From: Fusicatenibacter sp.
GTDB taxonomy: Bacteria > Bacillota > Clostridia > Lachnospirales > Lachnospiraceae
Direction of reading: 5' to 3'
DNA length: 64,000 bases
Assembly (NCBI GenBank): GCA_022766945.1
Contig: JALEOU010000044.1
Location: forward strand, 45,873-109,872
A program made the translations under genes and the position numbers. Below are positions 35,610 to 45,232 of this stretch, in pieces; position 1 is the first letter of the stretch, and every line of letters begins with the position of its first letter. The notes beneath the pieces are model-generated. The model made no database searches. It was not told the DNA's origin and saw only the letters and a program-made list of their open reading frames with translations.

Positions 35610-35706
35610 CCTGCAACAGGCGGATCAACGCAGCCCGCACTGCTGTTATCTTGCATGAACTGTATCTTTTTCAAACGATCTGTTTACAGATCGTCTCCCG
35701 CAGTTA

Positions 35707-36492
35707 TTACAGTTCCAGATAAGAATCTGCGTACAGAGTATTTCCCTTAAATACATCACAGGACTTGATGGTTTCCATCAGTCTGAGGTCATTCGGGTTA
35801 ACAATTGCACTTGTAAGACCCTGCATCATAGCCATTGCAACCAGTGCGGAATCCATGATCGGACGAATATTCTTCGGCATACCATTAGAGTTATTGGAAA
35901 GGCCACCGGTAGAATTCAGTCCCATGTCACTAAACATCTTGATTGCCTCAAGAACTTCCATCTGTTTGTCCTGCATTCCCTTTACAACCAGGAACAGCGG
36001 GTCAAACCAAAGATCTGTCGGCTCCATGCCGTGCTCCATACCTCTCTCAAGAAGGGTCTGGCAGTACATCATACGCTCATCATTGTCTTTTGCGATTCCT
36101 TCGCCATTGCAAAGAGCGATAACAATTGCATCATTTGCAGCTGCAAGGTCAACATACTCGATTCTTCCGGCAGCGTCTGCGGAGTTTACGATCGGTTTTC
36201 CTTTGGATCGATTGTATACAGAGATACCAGCCTCGATCGCTTTTTTGTTGGAAGTATCCAGTGCAAGCGGAACATTGTCGAAATTGCTCTGAAGCAGTTC
36301 TACTGCCCATTTCATCAGCTCTTCGCCATCGTTTTCTGCAGGTCCGATGTTTACATCAAGGTAAACTGCACCTGCATCCAGCTGCTGTTTTGCTCTCTTT
36401 AAAATCGGTTCCGGATCTCTTGCTGCGAAAGCTCTGTTTACGGTAGGAGCAGTAACGGAAAGTCTCTCGCCGATTGTAACAAATTTTGCCAT
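35707..36492 (-). CDS. acsE: Methyl-THF:corrinoid iron-sulfur protein methyltransferase
   Basis: A 261-residue TIM-barrel (pterin-binding) enzyme that moves the methyl group of 5-methyl-THF to Co(I) of AcsCD. The pterin-binding landmarks are QLDAGAVYLDVNIGPAEND, PLALDTSNKKAIEAG and GGLSNNSNGMP. The length equals Moorella AcsE (262). AAGGAG precedes the ATG. It follows acsC after a strong hairpin. Confidence 0.96.
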   Translation of the reverse strand: MAKFVTIGERLSVTAPTVNRAFAARDPEPILKRAKQQLDAGAVYLDVNIGPAENDGEELMKWAVELLQSNFDNVPLALDTSNKKAIEAGISVYNRSKGKPIVNSADAAGRIEYVDLAAANDAIVIALCNGEGIAKDNDERMMYCQTLLERGMEHGMEPTDLWFDPLFLVVKGMQDKQMEVLEAIKMFSDMGLNSTGGLSNNSNGMPKNIRPIMDSALVAMAMMQGLTSAIVNPNDLRLMETIKSCDVFKGNTLYADSYLEL

Positions 36493-36541
36493 ATCTCTTC
36501 TCCTTTTCTTATGGGTACCCCCAGAATTACTTTTGATCAGC

Positions 36542-36576
36542 CCGGCTGCTCCTCCTTTTTAAACAGGAACAGCCGG
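36542..36576 (-). promoter_or_regulatory. Hairpin between acsC and acsE
   Basis: CCGGCTGCTCCT (36542-36553) pairs with AGGAACAGCCGG (36565-36576) with one mismatch. No U-run follows on the minus strand, so it is better seen as an mRNA-processing or stabilising element than as a terminator. Confidence 0.55.
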
Positions 36577-36633
36577 ACAATCAATTCTTTCACATTGATG
36601 TCTGCATCAGCAGTCACATCCATTTACTGTTTT

Positions 36634-37992
36634 TTACAGTTCACCATTTGCCTGCATATCTTTCAGGAACTTCACAAGCTGAACTGCTTCCAGAGGAGCT
36701 ACGATTACTTCCCAACCAGGCAGTTTAGACTCAATGTCACCTTTGAGAACTGCTACTTTTCCGGGAATAATCACTTTTCTGGTCTTCACTTTATCCTGAA
36801 CATTCTCGATGAAGAACTTGGAAATTGAGTTACCGGAGAATTTACCGGCAGCCCAGGATGTCAGAACGGAAAGTCCGCCTGCATCGTTAATTACCAGGTT
36901 CACCGGAACACCGGAGCGCTCCAGCTCGCCGGATACCAGGAAATATGTAAGAGCAAAATCAACGGTGGTCAGACAAATCGAGTTCTCATCTGCACCATTC
37001 AGCGGATAAATGCCCGGCTCAACCTTCATCGGTTTCTGAGGATCAGTAAACACATTCTGACGCAGTCCGAACAGAGGAAGTGCTTCCGCATATCCCATCT
37101 CATCAAGAACGATGATAGAACCATATTTCATGGTAAACAGAGATACCAGCGCCTGCTGCATATATCTGTCACCGCCTGCAATTTTGGAAAGATTTACGAT
37201 GGACGGATATCCGAAAGTACGGTCAGAATCCTTCAGAGCGGCACGTCTTACCTGAACTGTTGTCGCAAAAGTTTCTTTAATGGTAGCGCCCGTTGTATCC
37301 AGAATCAGATTCTTGTTGCCAAGTTTTTCAAGAGCAGCAACCGTATTATACAGCTCATCGATCGATGCTCCGTGAACGCCGAGAACCACACCAGCTTCTG
37401 TAGCAATCTTGCTCATCTCCTCATAATTGGAAGCGTTTGCTCCATTGAGGATCGGTTTTGCATCCTTGCATACAGCCAGAGCTGCTTTTGCAGCTTCTGC
37501 ATCCTCACATCCGAGAACCAGAACTTTTCCGGTAGCTGCAGCTTTTGTCACAAGAGATACGTATTTATCTGCGCCGCTTGTCGGAGCATAGTTTACATAG
37601 AGCATCTCAGCACACATACGCTCACCGATACGGTCATAATCAACTTTCTTATCTTCCTCGATTTTTGCATCGATCTCTTCATCAGACATGCAGCTACACA
37701 GAGAAACTGCATAACGTGTTTTGCTGACAAAGGTTTTCTCATGACGATAGAGAACAGTCTCTCCGCCAAGAGAATACTCACTGCTTCCGGTTCCGACTTT
37801 GATCGTCTTCATCGGCGGTGCGGTAGCTTCAGACAGCTGAGCCAGTGCATCCTCTGACATATGAGGGCAGGCAGAGATATCCAGAGCGCCCTGAGCAACC
37901 TTCATGGAAAATGCCATACAGGTCGGGCATCCGCACTCTTTACAGTTTTTCTTTGGTGTCATTTTAAAAATTTGAATACCTGATAATGCCAT
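36634..37992 (-). CDS. acsC: Corrinoid iron-sulfur protein large subunit (CODH/ACS gamma)
   Basis: The 452-residue large subunit of CFeSP, which carries the methyl-accepting cobamide. The N-terminal [4Fe-4S] motif has cysteines 17, 20, 25 and 42 (CKECGCPTC, then ISAC). A TIM barrel and a C-terminal Rossmann-like B12-binding domain follow (NDAGGLSVLTSWAAGKFSG). TTAGGAGG precedes the ATG. It is 38 bases after acsD. Confidence 0.96.
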   Translation of the reverse strand: MALSGIQIFKMTPKKNCKECGCPTCMAFSMKVAQGALDISACPHMSEDALAQLSEATAPPMKTIKVGTGSSEYSLGGETVLYRHEKTFVSKTRYAVSLCSCMSDEEIDAKIEEDKKVDYDRIGERMCAEMLYVNYAPTSGADKYVSLVTKAAATGKVLVLGCEDAEAAKAALAVCKDAKPILNGANASNYEEMSKIATEAGVVLGVHGASIDELYNTVAALEKLGNKNLILDTTGATIKETFATTVQVRRAALKDSDRTFGYPSIVNLSKIAGGDRYMQQALVSLFTMKYGSIIVLDEMGYAEALPLFGLRQNVFTDPQKPMKVEPGIYPLNGADENSICLTTVDFALTYFLVSGELERSGVPVNLVINDAGGLSVLTSWAAGKFSGNSISKFFIENVQDKVKTRKVIIPGKVAVLKGDIESKLPGWEVIVAPLEAVQLVKFLKDMQANGEL

Positions 37993-38030
37993 GATCTTTT
38001 ATCCTCCTAATCTCTTCCTATGTTCCTAAA

Positions 38031-38972
38031 TCAGATTAACTCTTTGATCATTTTGGAAATGGTTGCAACAGACTGAGGATGTTTCAGAATAACGGCATCG
38101 GAACCTGCAGCAAGAGAAGCTGCTGCTGTCTGAATCTCCATGGAGATTCCACGTACTTCCTGATTGCCCCATTCCGGAGAATCTTCCTCAGTTGCCATAG
38201 CTTCTTTTACCGACCAGGTTTCAGAAGCGACGGGAGTAATGATCGGCATCTGCAGCATCTTGTCATCCTGTGACAATGCAGCAGCTTTGATACGATCCAG
38301 TGTAGATACAACGTATTCATAACCATATCCCACTGCAGCGGAACCAACATTCATCACGATGCTCTCCGGTTTCACTCCAAGCTGTGTCATTACAACATTC
38401 AGCTGTTTTGCAAGGTTGATATCTACTGCAGACTCTGCTCCGACTTTCTGATTGTACGCCAGACCTGCAGCTGCTCCAACTGCCTTGTAGTTTTCTTCTC
38501 TTGCAGACATCACAAGCACATTCTTTCCCTGAAGAGCTTCTGCTACTTTATTCAGCAGTTCGGAATCTTTTTCAACATTTTTGCATCCCTCAACAACAAG
38601 TGGAGTATCAATTGCATCTGCTACTTCTTTTGCAACTGCTACCAGATCTTCTACCGGTTTGTTCTCACCATTGGGATCTCCGCCAATCAGACGCAGACAT
38701 ACAAAATCAGCACCTTCCATCTCAGATGCTTTCTTTGCGATCTCGCCGATGGTAGCTGCTCCTTCATAATAAGCCTTTACACCAGCGATCTCATGATCCA
38801 GTCCAAGGTCTGTAATCTCAACACCTACCTTTGGTCCGTTTTTGATTTCGCCGTCAAAGGAATAAAATGGTAATACGTTTTCTCCGCCAAGAGTAACTGT
38901 CTTGTCTCCGCTGCCGATTTCAACGGTTTTAATTGCTGCATTAAACTTTTGTGGTTTGCGATTAAACGGCAT
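38031..38972 (-). CDS. acsD: Corrinoid iron-sulfur protein small subunit (CODH/ACS delta)
   Basis: The 313-residue TIM-barrel partner of AcsC. Landmarks are TLGGENVLPFYSFDGEIKN, GVEITDLGLDHEIAGVKAYY and the C-terminal SLAAGSDAVILKHPQS. It forms the CFeSP heterodimer that docks with AcsE and AcsB. AAGGAGG precedes the ATG. Confidence 0.96.
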   Translation of the reverse strand: MPFNRKPQKFNAAIKTVEIGSGDKTVTLGGENVLPFYSFDGEIKNGPKVGVEITDLGLDHEIAGVKAYYEGAATIGEIAKKASEMEGADFVCLRLIGGDPNGENKPVEDLVAVAKEVADAIDTPLVVEGCKNVEKDSELLNKVAEALQGKNVLVMSAREENYKAVGAAAGLAYNQKVGAESAVDINLAKQLNVVMTQLGVKPESIVMNVGSAAVGYGYEYVVSTLDRIKAAALSQDDKMLQMPIITPVASETWSVKEAMATEEDSPEWGNQEVRGISMEIQTAAASLAAGSDAVILKHPQSVATISKMIKELI

Positions 38973-39005
38973 TTTGTGTAGCCTCCTTAAAGATTAATTT
39001 CGCGC

Positions 39006-39035
39006 GTGTGTCCGATTCTTATGCATCGGACACAC
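39006..39035 (-). promoter_or_regulatory. Hairpin between acsB and acsD
   Basis: A perfect 11-bp inverted repeat GTGTGTCCGAT/ATCGGACACAC with an 8-base loop lies 33 bases upstream of acsD, in a 241-base gap with no gene. No U-run follows on the minus strand, suggesting processing or transcript stabilisation. Confidence 0.6.
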
Positions 39036-39213
39036 CCACTTTATTTTATCGTTTTTTCTGCAAATTTGCAAGCATTACAGCATCCTCCGGAAAGTCTTTT
39101 CACAGTTTTCCATTTGTTTATCCGTTATCATTCCGTCAAGCTGTCCATCCTTTTCCGGATCTATTCTCCGCTCATACTGCTTTTTCTGCCTGCGTATTTT
39201 TCTCGCTTATGAA

Positions 39214-41343
39214 TTACATCATCGGATCCATGCCAAGAGCCGGATGACCTTTCTCAGTCAGGAATGCTACCAGAGTCTCCGGATCTTCTGCGATTGTCTC
39301 ATCACCGATCATATCAGCAAAGTTCTCAATACCATACAGCTCTTTTGCAGTTTCATTCAGTCTGTCAGCAACCTGATCTTTCAGTTCTTTCGGCATCCAT
39401 ACGATACGCGCCACACCGCCTTCTGCTTTCATGAATTTCTTGGAAGCAATGAAGTGTTTGCCGTGTCCCATGAATCCAGGTGTCTGAACACCGCCTCCTG
39501 TCATAGAAGCAAGCTCTGAGAATGTCATTCCAAGAGGAGTCATTCCAGCGTACTCACGGTTTGCAATACATACACCATTGGAGAATGGCTCGATACCACA
39601 GATACATTCGAAGCATCCGCAGGAAGTCATCGGTTTCTCCATAATGGAGTACAGAGATACATCGTCCAGCGCACCCTGAGAGAATTTGCGGACTGCTTCG
39701 TTAACGTCCTCATATTCACCAATTCTCTCATCAATTACGCGCTCTTTTGTAATAACCTGGCACGGTCCGTTCGGATCCAGCTCGTTGGTAGCTTTTGCAT
39801 CCAGCCATGATACGGCACCGCAAAGTCCAAGACGCTCCGGTGTTACCACACATACATGTGACGGTGAGAATGCCTGGCACATAATACAGCTGTAATATAC
39901 CGGTACGGACTCATCTGTCATAGTGGAGAGACGCTCATCACGTTTTTCAAATACCGGTGTTGCCACCTCATGACGAATTCTGGTACAATCTTCCGGATTG
40001 GTGTAGATCTTAACCTGACATTTGTCAACAACAGCTTCAAACTCATTTTTTACCTGTGCATAGAGAACTTCTCCAATGTGTTTTGCGCGGAATCCTGCAT
40101 TAAATGCATCCTTGCTGATACGTACACGAATCATATCACGCTGTCCGGTATGCATTACACCTTCGATGCAGTTCAGATAGCTGTGGAATTTACGCTCAAA
40201 TACCGGCTCAAAATCAGCCTGCATGTTCTTTCCTGCAACTTCAACCACATAAGCAATGCTGTGTTTGGTTCCAACTTCAAATGCATCAATTTCAGGTCCG
40301 ATAACTTCAATTTTATGATCTTCCACTTCAGAAGCATCCTTGGTCTGAACAAGCTCACAGCAGTCAACGCGGGAACCGTCAAACTCGATCTGCATATCGC
40401 CGCGACGGATAATCTCACCTTCAAAAGCAGATGCAAATGCAACCGGAATATCAATATTCGTAATTTTGATCTTAATATCACGTGCTTCAAGAGAAGTCGG
40501 ATTGAATTTCGCAATCTCTTTCTGGATAATCAGACTCTTCGGGATTGCCGGAACATCTTTATCATCGTCGGTAACAACCGGGAATCCAAGTGCAATCGCA
40601 CCTGCTCCGCATGCAACGATCACATCATCAAGCGGTCCAAACGCATTTACGAATGCCGGAACACGATCCTTGGTATAAGTCATGAGAGCGCCTGCATCTC
40701 CTGCTGTAACATTACCAAAGATCAGCGCTGCACGAATTGCAACGGATACAACATGGATAACAGCTGTCACATCCTTGCCAAGCGGGATAACACGTACATT
40801 TGCACCAGTCTTATATCCCAGTTCCTGACACTGATCAATGATTCCGCCAACCAATGTAACCAGAATACCCTGAGCCTGATAGCTCTTCACCAGATCAACA
40901 CCTTCCTGTGCAGTCGGAGCGGATCCAAGAATAACTGCTACACCAGGGATATCTCCTGTTACAAGCGGAACACCCAGTTCACGGATAATCGCATCGCTGA
41001 GATGTCCATAGCAGGGCTCTGTGTACGGTTTCGCACCATCGATATATTTGATAGCCTCGATAAACTCTGCGCAAAGTGCAGTAGCAACACCGGACATAAA
41101 TACATCATTCAGTTGATTTTCTCTGGTCATCAGAGATTTTACTACACCAAGAGCCTCTTTCATCTCTTTTAAATTAGTAACCTTTACACCTGTCACTGCA
41201 TAGTAGCAGGGCAATGCGTATGCGGTATCAGGGAAGCTTACCGCTTTGTCTTCGCCGTTGGCTGCGATCGCTGCATCAACAGCAGCTTCTGTCAAGCCAT
41301 ATACGGCGTCGTTTCCACTGAAAACTCTCTCGAATAATGTCAT
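39214..41343 (-). CDS. acsB: Acetyl-CoA synthase (CODH/ACS alpha subunit)
   Basis: The 709-residue enzyme that assembles acetyl-CoA from CO, the CFeSP-bound methyl group and CoA. The A-cluster ligands are complete: C486, C489, C498 and C508 bind the [4Fe-4S] cluster, and C575-G-C577 binds the distal Ni, with the same spacing as Moorella C506/509/518/528 and C595/597. The N-terminal CODH-docking domain is present. TAGGAGG precedes the ATG. It lies 15 bases after cooC. Confidence 0.97.
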   Translation of the reverse strand: MTLFERVFSGNDAVYGLTEAAVDAAIAANGEDKAVSFPDTAYALPCYYAVTGVKVTNLKEMKEALGVVKSLMTRENQLNDVFMSGVATALCAEFIEAIKYIDGAKPYTEPCYGHLSDAIIRELGVPLVTGDIPGVAVILGSAPTAQEGVDLVKSYQAQGILVTLVGGIIDQCQELGYKTGANVRVIPLGKDVTAVIHVVSVAIRAALIFGNVTAGDAGALMTYTKDRVPAFVNAFGPLDDVIVACGAGAIALGFPVVTDDDKDVPAIPKSLIIQKEIAKFNPTSLEARDIKIKITNIDIPVAFASAFEGEIIRRGDMQIEFDGSRVDCCELVQTKDASEVEDHKIEVIGPEIDAFEVGTKHSIAYVVEVAGKNMQADFEPVFERKFHSYLNCIEGVMHTGQRDMIRVRISKDAFNAGFRAKHIGEVLYAQVKNEFEAVVDKCQVKIYTNPEDCTRIRHEVATPVFEKRDERLSTMTDESVPVYYSCIMCQAFSPSHVCVVTPERLGLCGAVSWLDAKATNELDPNGPCQVITKERVIDERIGEYEDVNEAVRKFSQGALDDVSLYSIMEKPMTSCGCFECICGIEPFSNGVCIANREYAGMTPLGMTFSELASMTGGGVQTPGFMGHGKHFIASKKFMKAEGGVARIVWMPKELKDQVADRLNETAKELYGIENFADMIGDETIAEDPETLVAFLTEKGHPALGMDPMM

Positions 41344-41358
41344 GTGTTTTTCCTCCTA

Positions 41359-42147
41359 TCACACGTTTTCCATGCCTGGCATGTTTGACTCATCGATTTT
41401 TGCTTTTATTTTTCGTATCTCTTCGGCTGCACTTGCACTGTAGTCATATGGAGAAGCTCCTTCCCTGTCTGCCTCCATAATCTCCGGGTTATAGTGCACC
41501 ATTCCCAAAAGGTCACAGAAAGGGATACGTGCCTTTATGAATGCCTCATCTTTTTCGTCCCGCACCTTATTGGCCACGACACGAACCTGATGAACGCCCA
41601 GCTCTTCTGCCAGACGTTTCACATTCTTATAGGTCTGAATACTTCTGGCGCCCGGTTCAATCACAACGATAAACTGATCCATTCCCTCGGTGGTTCCTCT
41701 TCCCAGATGTTCAAGGCCCGCCTCCATATCAAGAATCACAACATCGTTTCTTCGAAGCACCAGGTTATTGATGATTCTCTTCAACATCACATGTTCCGGG
41801 CAGACGCAGCCGCTGCCGGCAGTCTCCACCGTTCCGAGTGTCAGGAGTTTCACTCCGTTGTACTCTTTACCATATTTGTCAGGAATATCATCAACTTTCG
41901 GATTAATTTTGTAAAATCGGTTATCCGCACTGGCCTCGGTACGCTCCTCCACCAGTTTTCTCATCTTGGTAATCGGAACGATGGTATCCAGAATGTCCTC
42001 CGGAAATCCCAGCGCAAGACCCAGATTAGCATCCGGATCCACATCTGCCGCCAGCACCGGATGTCCTTCATCCGCGTACAATCTTGCCAGAGTGGCAGCT
42101 ATGGTTGTCTTTCCTACGCCGCCTTTGCCTGTCACTGCTATCTTCAT
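41359..42147 (-). CDS. cooC: CooC-type nickel-insertion ATPase, copy 1
   Basis: A 262-residue deviant-Walker (MinD/SIMIBI) ATPase that matures CODH or ACS by nickel delivery. The N-terminal P-loop is KIAVTGKGGVGKTTIAATLA. LAADVDPDANLGLALG is the switch I region, and VCPEH-type CVCPEHVMLKR (about residues 113-123) carries the CxC pair CVC. NMEAGLEHLGRG-like DMEAGLEHLGRGT is the switch II motif. Its position between cooS and acsB fits service to either enzyme. Confidence 0.92.
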   Translation of the reverse strand: MKIAVTGKGGVGKTTIAATLARLYADEGHPVLAADVDPDANLGLALGFPEDILDTIVPITKMRKLVEERTEASADNRFYKINPKVDDIPDKYGKEYNGVKLLTLGTVETAGSGCVCPEHVMLKRIINNLVLRRNDVVILDMEAGLEHLGRGTTEGMDQFIVVIEPGARSIQTYKNVKRLAEELGVHQVRVVANKVRDEKDEAFIKARIPFCDLLGMVHYNPEIMEADREGASPYDYSASAAEEIRKIKAKIDESNMPGMENV

Positions 42148-42178
42148 TTTACTAAAATCCTTTTCAAAAACATACTAC

Positions 42179-42205
42179 GCAGGGCGGCAAAAAACTCCGC
42201 CCTGC
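42179..42205 (-). promoter_or_regulatory. Hairpin between cooS and cooC
   Basis: A perfect 9-bp GC-rich inverted repeat GCAGGGCGG/CCGCCCTGC with a 9-base loop starts 16 bases past the cooS stop. The minus-strand tail is TAGTATGTTTTTG. It may slow polymerase or protect the 3' end of a cooS transcript. Confidence 0.6.
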
Positions 42206-42220
42206 ATTGGGTCACTTACA

Positions 42221-44113
42221 TTAAACACCAAGAGCTGCCCGTTTCTCTTCGATGCGTGCAATCATCGCATCACCAAGTTTATTGATATCTTTTTCTACTG
42301 TGTAAGAAGCTTCTACCCAGTCACGAACACCGTTTGTCAGAAGTTCTGTAACCTCAGAAGAACCGGATACATAAGGTTCAACGCCAAGGAAGGTATCAAT
42401 ACCGGTAGCTACAACATAGTTACCGATGGAAACTGCTTTTTCGGACATCCACTCAGGAGCACATCCAACAACCGGAAGCTGAGAAATGTTTACACCACCA
42501 GTCTTTGCCAGTTCTGCAACCAGAACCATCATACGGGAAATATCCACACAGGATCCCATATGGAGCACCGGCGGAATATCAGCCAGCTCGCAGACACGCT
42601 TCAGACCTGCACCGCAAAGATCTTTGGCACGTTTGTCCATCAGACCTGCCTTTGCAGCAGCCTGTGCAGAACATCCGGATGCTACAATGATAATATCGTG
42701 AGCAATCAGTTTCTTCATCAGCTCGACATGAGCAGTATCCGGGCGAACCTTCGGGTTGTTACATCCAACCATTGCAACCGCACCGCGAATAACACCGGAT
42801 GCTACACACTGCCACAGCGGCATCAGTGTACCGGTCTTGTCAACCTGAGAGTTGGTAACGCCGTCCAGAGTCTTGATAATTGCTTCTACAGAATATCCCA
42901 CCGTTGCTTTCTGTTTCATGTTCGGAATATGTACAAGCTCCGGTTTACGATTCCTGAAGTTCTCTACAGCCATCTTTACGATTGCTTTTGCATTTTCACC
43001 AGCGGTTTTCGCATTGAAACGGATATACTCAGAATCCGGCATCTGCGCGATCGGGCTGGTTGTAACGAATTTTGTGTGGAAACATTTGCTTAACGGACCA
43101 AGCGCCGGGAAGATACACTGTACATCCACAACGATTGCCTCACATGCTCCGGTCAGTACAACATTTTCCTGCTGCAGGAAGTTACCTGCCATCGGAATAC
43201 CGCGGCGCATTGCAACCTCGTTGGAAGTACAGCAGACACCTGCCACATTAATTCCCTTTGCTCCCATCTGTTTTGCATATGCGATCATTTCAGGATCATC
43301 AGCATATTCACAAATCATCTCAGACAGTGACGGATCATGTCCGTGAACAATGATATTTACTTCGTCTTCTTTCATAACGCCAAGGTTCGCTTCCGTATCA
43401 ATCGGCTTTGGAGTTCCGAACAAAACGTCAGAAAACTCGGTTCCCATCATGGAACCGCCCCATCCATCGGACAGACCGGAACGAAGAGACTGACGAATCA
43501 GTGCTTCCGGTTTCGATGAACATCCCATATGGGTCATATGCATAGAACATGATACTTCACGGTCAATTGCACGCGGTGCAATCTCTTCACGCTCCCAGAT
43601 TTCCTGTGTGTGTTCGGGAGCCCTTTTCAGGAAACGCTGTGTTCCGAAAGGTTTTCCGTATTCCAGAAGGGCCAGTTCAGACATTTCATGTGCCAGATCA
43701 TAGATATCTTTACCTTCTGTCTCAACACCCCATTCTTTTGCAATACGAATCAGTTTCTCCGGATCCTTTACCTTATAGTTTCCGTTAGGATCTGCTTCAT
43801 GAAGGGTATGACAGATTTCACGTCCATGATCAGAATGTGTTGCGGATCCGCCTGCTGTAAAGCGCAGGAAATTACGGCCTACAATACCGTGAACATCACA
43901 TCCGCAGATTCCTCTTGGTGCCTTTGGGGTGATCCTGCAAGGTCCCATGGTACAGATACGGCAGCAGGTACCCTGCTCGCCAAATTTACAATGCGGCGTC
44001 TGATTCTTTACACGGAACTGCCATGCATCAGCGCCTACCTTCGCGCCTGTCTCCAGGAGCCGGTTGGTAGCTTCCTCGAATTCTTCTACGCTTGTCAATT
44101 TGAATTCGCTCAT
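42221..44113 (-). CDS. cooS: Anaerobic carbon monoxide dehydrogenase catalytic subunit
   Basis: A 630-residue Ni-Fe CODH (AcsA/CooS) that reduces CO2 to CO for AcsB. The N-terminal cysteines C42, C50, C51, C54, C59, C70 and C72 (HCKFGEQGTCCRICTMGPC) bind the B and D clusters. C-cluster ligands lie in the HDPSLSEM histidine region and in the later Cys motifs GVCCTSNE, GACEAIVVDVQCIFP, VGCNNPK and VASGCSAQ. GAGGAGG precedes the ATG. It also appears as acsA in acetogen literature. Confidence 0.97.
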   Translation of the reverse strand: MSEFKLTSVEEFEEATNRLLETGAKVGADAWQFRVKNQTPHCKFGEQGTCCRICTMGPCRITPKAPRGICGCDVHGIVGRNFLRFTAGGSATHSDHGREICHTLHEADPNGNYKVKDPEKLIRIAKEWGVETEGKDIYDLAHEMSELALLEYGKPFGTQRFLKRAPEHTQEIWEREEIAPRAIDREVSCSMHMTHMGCSSKPEALIRQSLRSGLSDGWGGSMMGTEFSDVLFGTPKPIDTEANLGVMKEDEVNIIVHGHDPSLSEMICEYADDPEMIAYAKQMGAKGINVAGVCCTSNEVAMRRGIPMAGNFLQQENVVLTGACEAIVVDVQCIFPALGPLSKCFHTKFVTTSPIAQMPDSEYIRFNAKTAGENAKAIVKMAVENFRNRKPELVHIPNMKQKATVGYSVEAIIKTLDGVTNSQVDKTGTLMPLWQCVASGVIRGAVAMVGCNNPKVRPDTAHVELMKKLIAHDIIIVASGCSAQAAAKAGLMDKRAKDLCGAGLKRVCELADIPPVLHMGSCVDISRMMVLVAELAKTGGVNISQLPVVGCAPEWMSEKAVSIGNYVVATGIDTFLGVEPYVSGSSEVTELLTNGVRDWVEASYTVEKDINKLGDAMIARIEEKRAALGV

Positions 44114-44163
44114 CTTGTCCTCCTCAAGATTATCTAATAATTATTATAGTATATAGTATTTTT

Positions 44164-44233
44164 AAAATATCCTCCCAGGGGGGATATTTTAATGCTAAGA
44201 GAGCCCTCCACTTGGTAAATCTCTGATGGAGGG
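44164..44233 (-). promoter_or_regulatory. Double hairpin between cooC2 and cooS
   Basis: Two inverted repeats lie in the 131-base gap: CCCTCCA (44204-44210) with TGGAGGG (44227-44233), and AAAATATCC (44164-44172) with GGATATTTT (44182-44190), which is perfect over 9 bases. The second ends in ATATTTTAAAA on the minus strand. Together they could be a partial terminator plus an operator or processing site ahead of cooS. Confidence 0.6.
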
Positions 44234-44244
44234 AAGTTTAGCCA

Positions 44245-45015
44245 TTACAGGCCCAGATTTGCAATAATGTTTTTCAGGGCTTCCCGTACCGGAGAATTTT
44301 CCGGAAGCGTTACCGTGGGTTTCCCATCGCAATCATATTCATAAACCATCTCATCATGCGGAACCACACCGAGAAGCCGCAGTCCCTGTCTTTCAATTTC
44401 TTCTTTTGTGCCTTCATTGAGAACACCGCCCGGTGCACGATTTACAATCAGTCCGATGTTCTTGGGCTTCATGTCACATTCATGGATCAGTTCCGCAATT
44501 CGCGCTGCTGCCTGTACTCCTCTCCGTGAACAGTCACTGACCAGAATTGCTGTATCCATTCCCGGCAGAATGCCGCGGCTGATATGTTCCATTCCGGCTT
44601 CGTTATCCACAACCATATAGGGATAATTCGGATATAACTTCGCCAGCTGATTCTGGAGCAATCCATTTACGTAGCAGTAACATCCCTTTCCCTGTGTTCT
44701 TCCCATAACAAGAAGGTCAAAATCGTCATCCTCAATCAACGCATTGCTGAATTTAAATTCAGCATAATCTGCTTTACTCATTCCTGCAGGAATCGGACTT
44801 TTCTTTGCCATCTCTGCCTGAGCAATTTCTTCCCGGATGTCACCCAACGTTGCTTCAACTTCAACACCCAGGACTTCATTCAAGTTTGAATTTGCGTCAG
44901 CATCAACAGCAAGCACGGGGCCCTTGCCCGTCTCACACAGATACTGAATCAGCAATCCACACAGTGTTGTCTTTCCGACGCCGCCTTTCCCTGCGACAGC
45001 AATTACATGTGCCAT
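44245..45015 (-). CDS. CooC-type nickel-insertion ATPase, copy 2
   Basis: A 256-residue paralogue of CooC. The P-loop is AVAGKGGVGKTTLCGLL, followed by LAVDADANSNLNEVLG; CYCYVNGLL (about 112-120) holds the CxC metal motif, and VVDNEAGMEHISRG is switch II. It differs from copy 1 in having the longer YLCETGKGPVLAVD strand. It stands just upstream of cooS, so CODH may be its client, leaving copy 1 for ACS; that split is inference. TTAGGAGG precedes the ATG. Confidence 0.9.
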   Translation of the reverse strand: MAHVIAVAGKGGVGKTTLCGLLIQYLCETGKGPVLAVDADANSNLNEVLGVEVEATLGDIREEIAQAEMAKKSPIPAGMSKADYAEFKFSNALIEDDDFDLLVMGRTQGKGCYCYVNGLLQNQLAKLYPNYPYMVVDNEAGMEHISRGILPGMDTAILVSDCSRRGVQAAARIAELIHECDMKPKNIGLIVNRAPGGVLNEGTKEEIERQGLRLLGVVPHDEMVYEYDCDGKPTVTLPENSPVREALKNIIANLGL

Positions 45016-45095
45016 AAAACCAGATGCCTCCTAATTGTGTAGTAAAACAAAATCTTTATCTTATACCAGAGTACGAAGTCCTGATCTGTCAATAA

Positions 45096-45122
45096 GCTCT
45101 GAGATCTTCCTTTGTTCAGAGC
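45096..45122 (-). promoter_or_regulatory. Hairpin between cooT and cooC2
   Basis: A perfect 7-bp stem GCTCTGA/TCAGAGC with a 13-base loop, followed on the minus strand by TTATTGACAG, lies in the 217-base gap downstream of cooT. The TTGACA within that tail has no well-spaced -10 box. I see no gene in the gap. Confidence 0.5.
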
Positions 45123-45232
45123 ATATACAGAAGGAATCACCCCCGTTTCGTTTTTGTTGTCCGCTGCTTTATTCTAAGGCCCCGCATTTGCATGACATTT
45201 CCATTTCTGCACGTTCAGGTCCTTAAAATCAT

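Noticed and set aside
39970..41172. A 400-codon plus-strand frame opposite acsB
   Set aside because: Antisense to a certain gene; Asn/Cys/Ser-rich shadow composition and no family resemblance.
45016..45232. TTGACA in the cooT-cooC2 gap as a second promoter
   Set aside because: The nearest -10-like box (TATAAG) is 21 bases away; spacing is too long to call.
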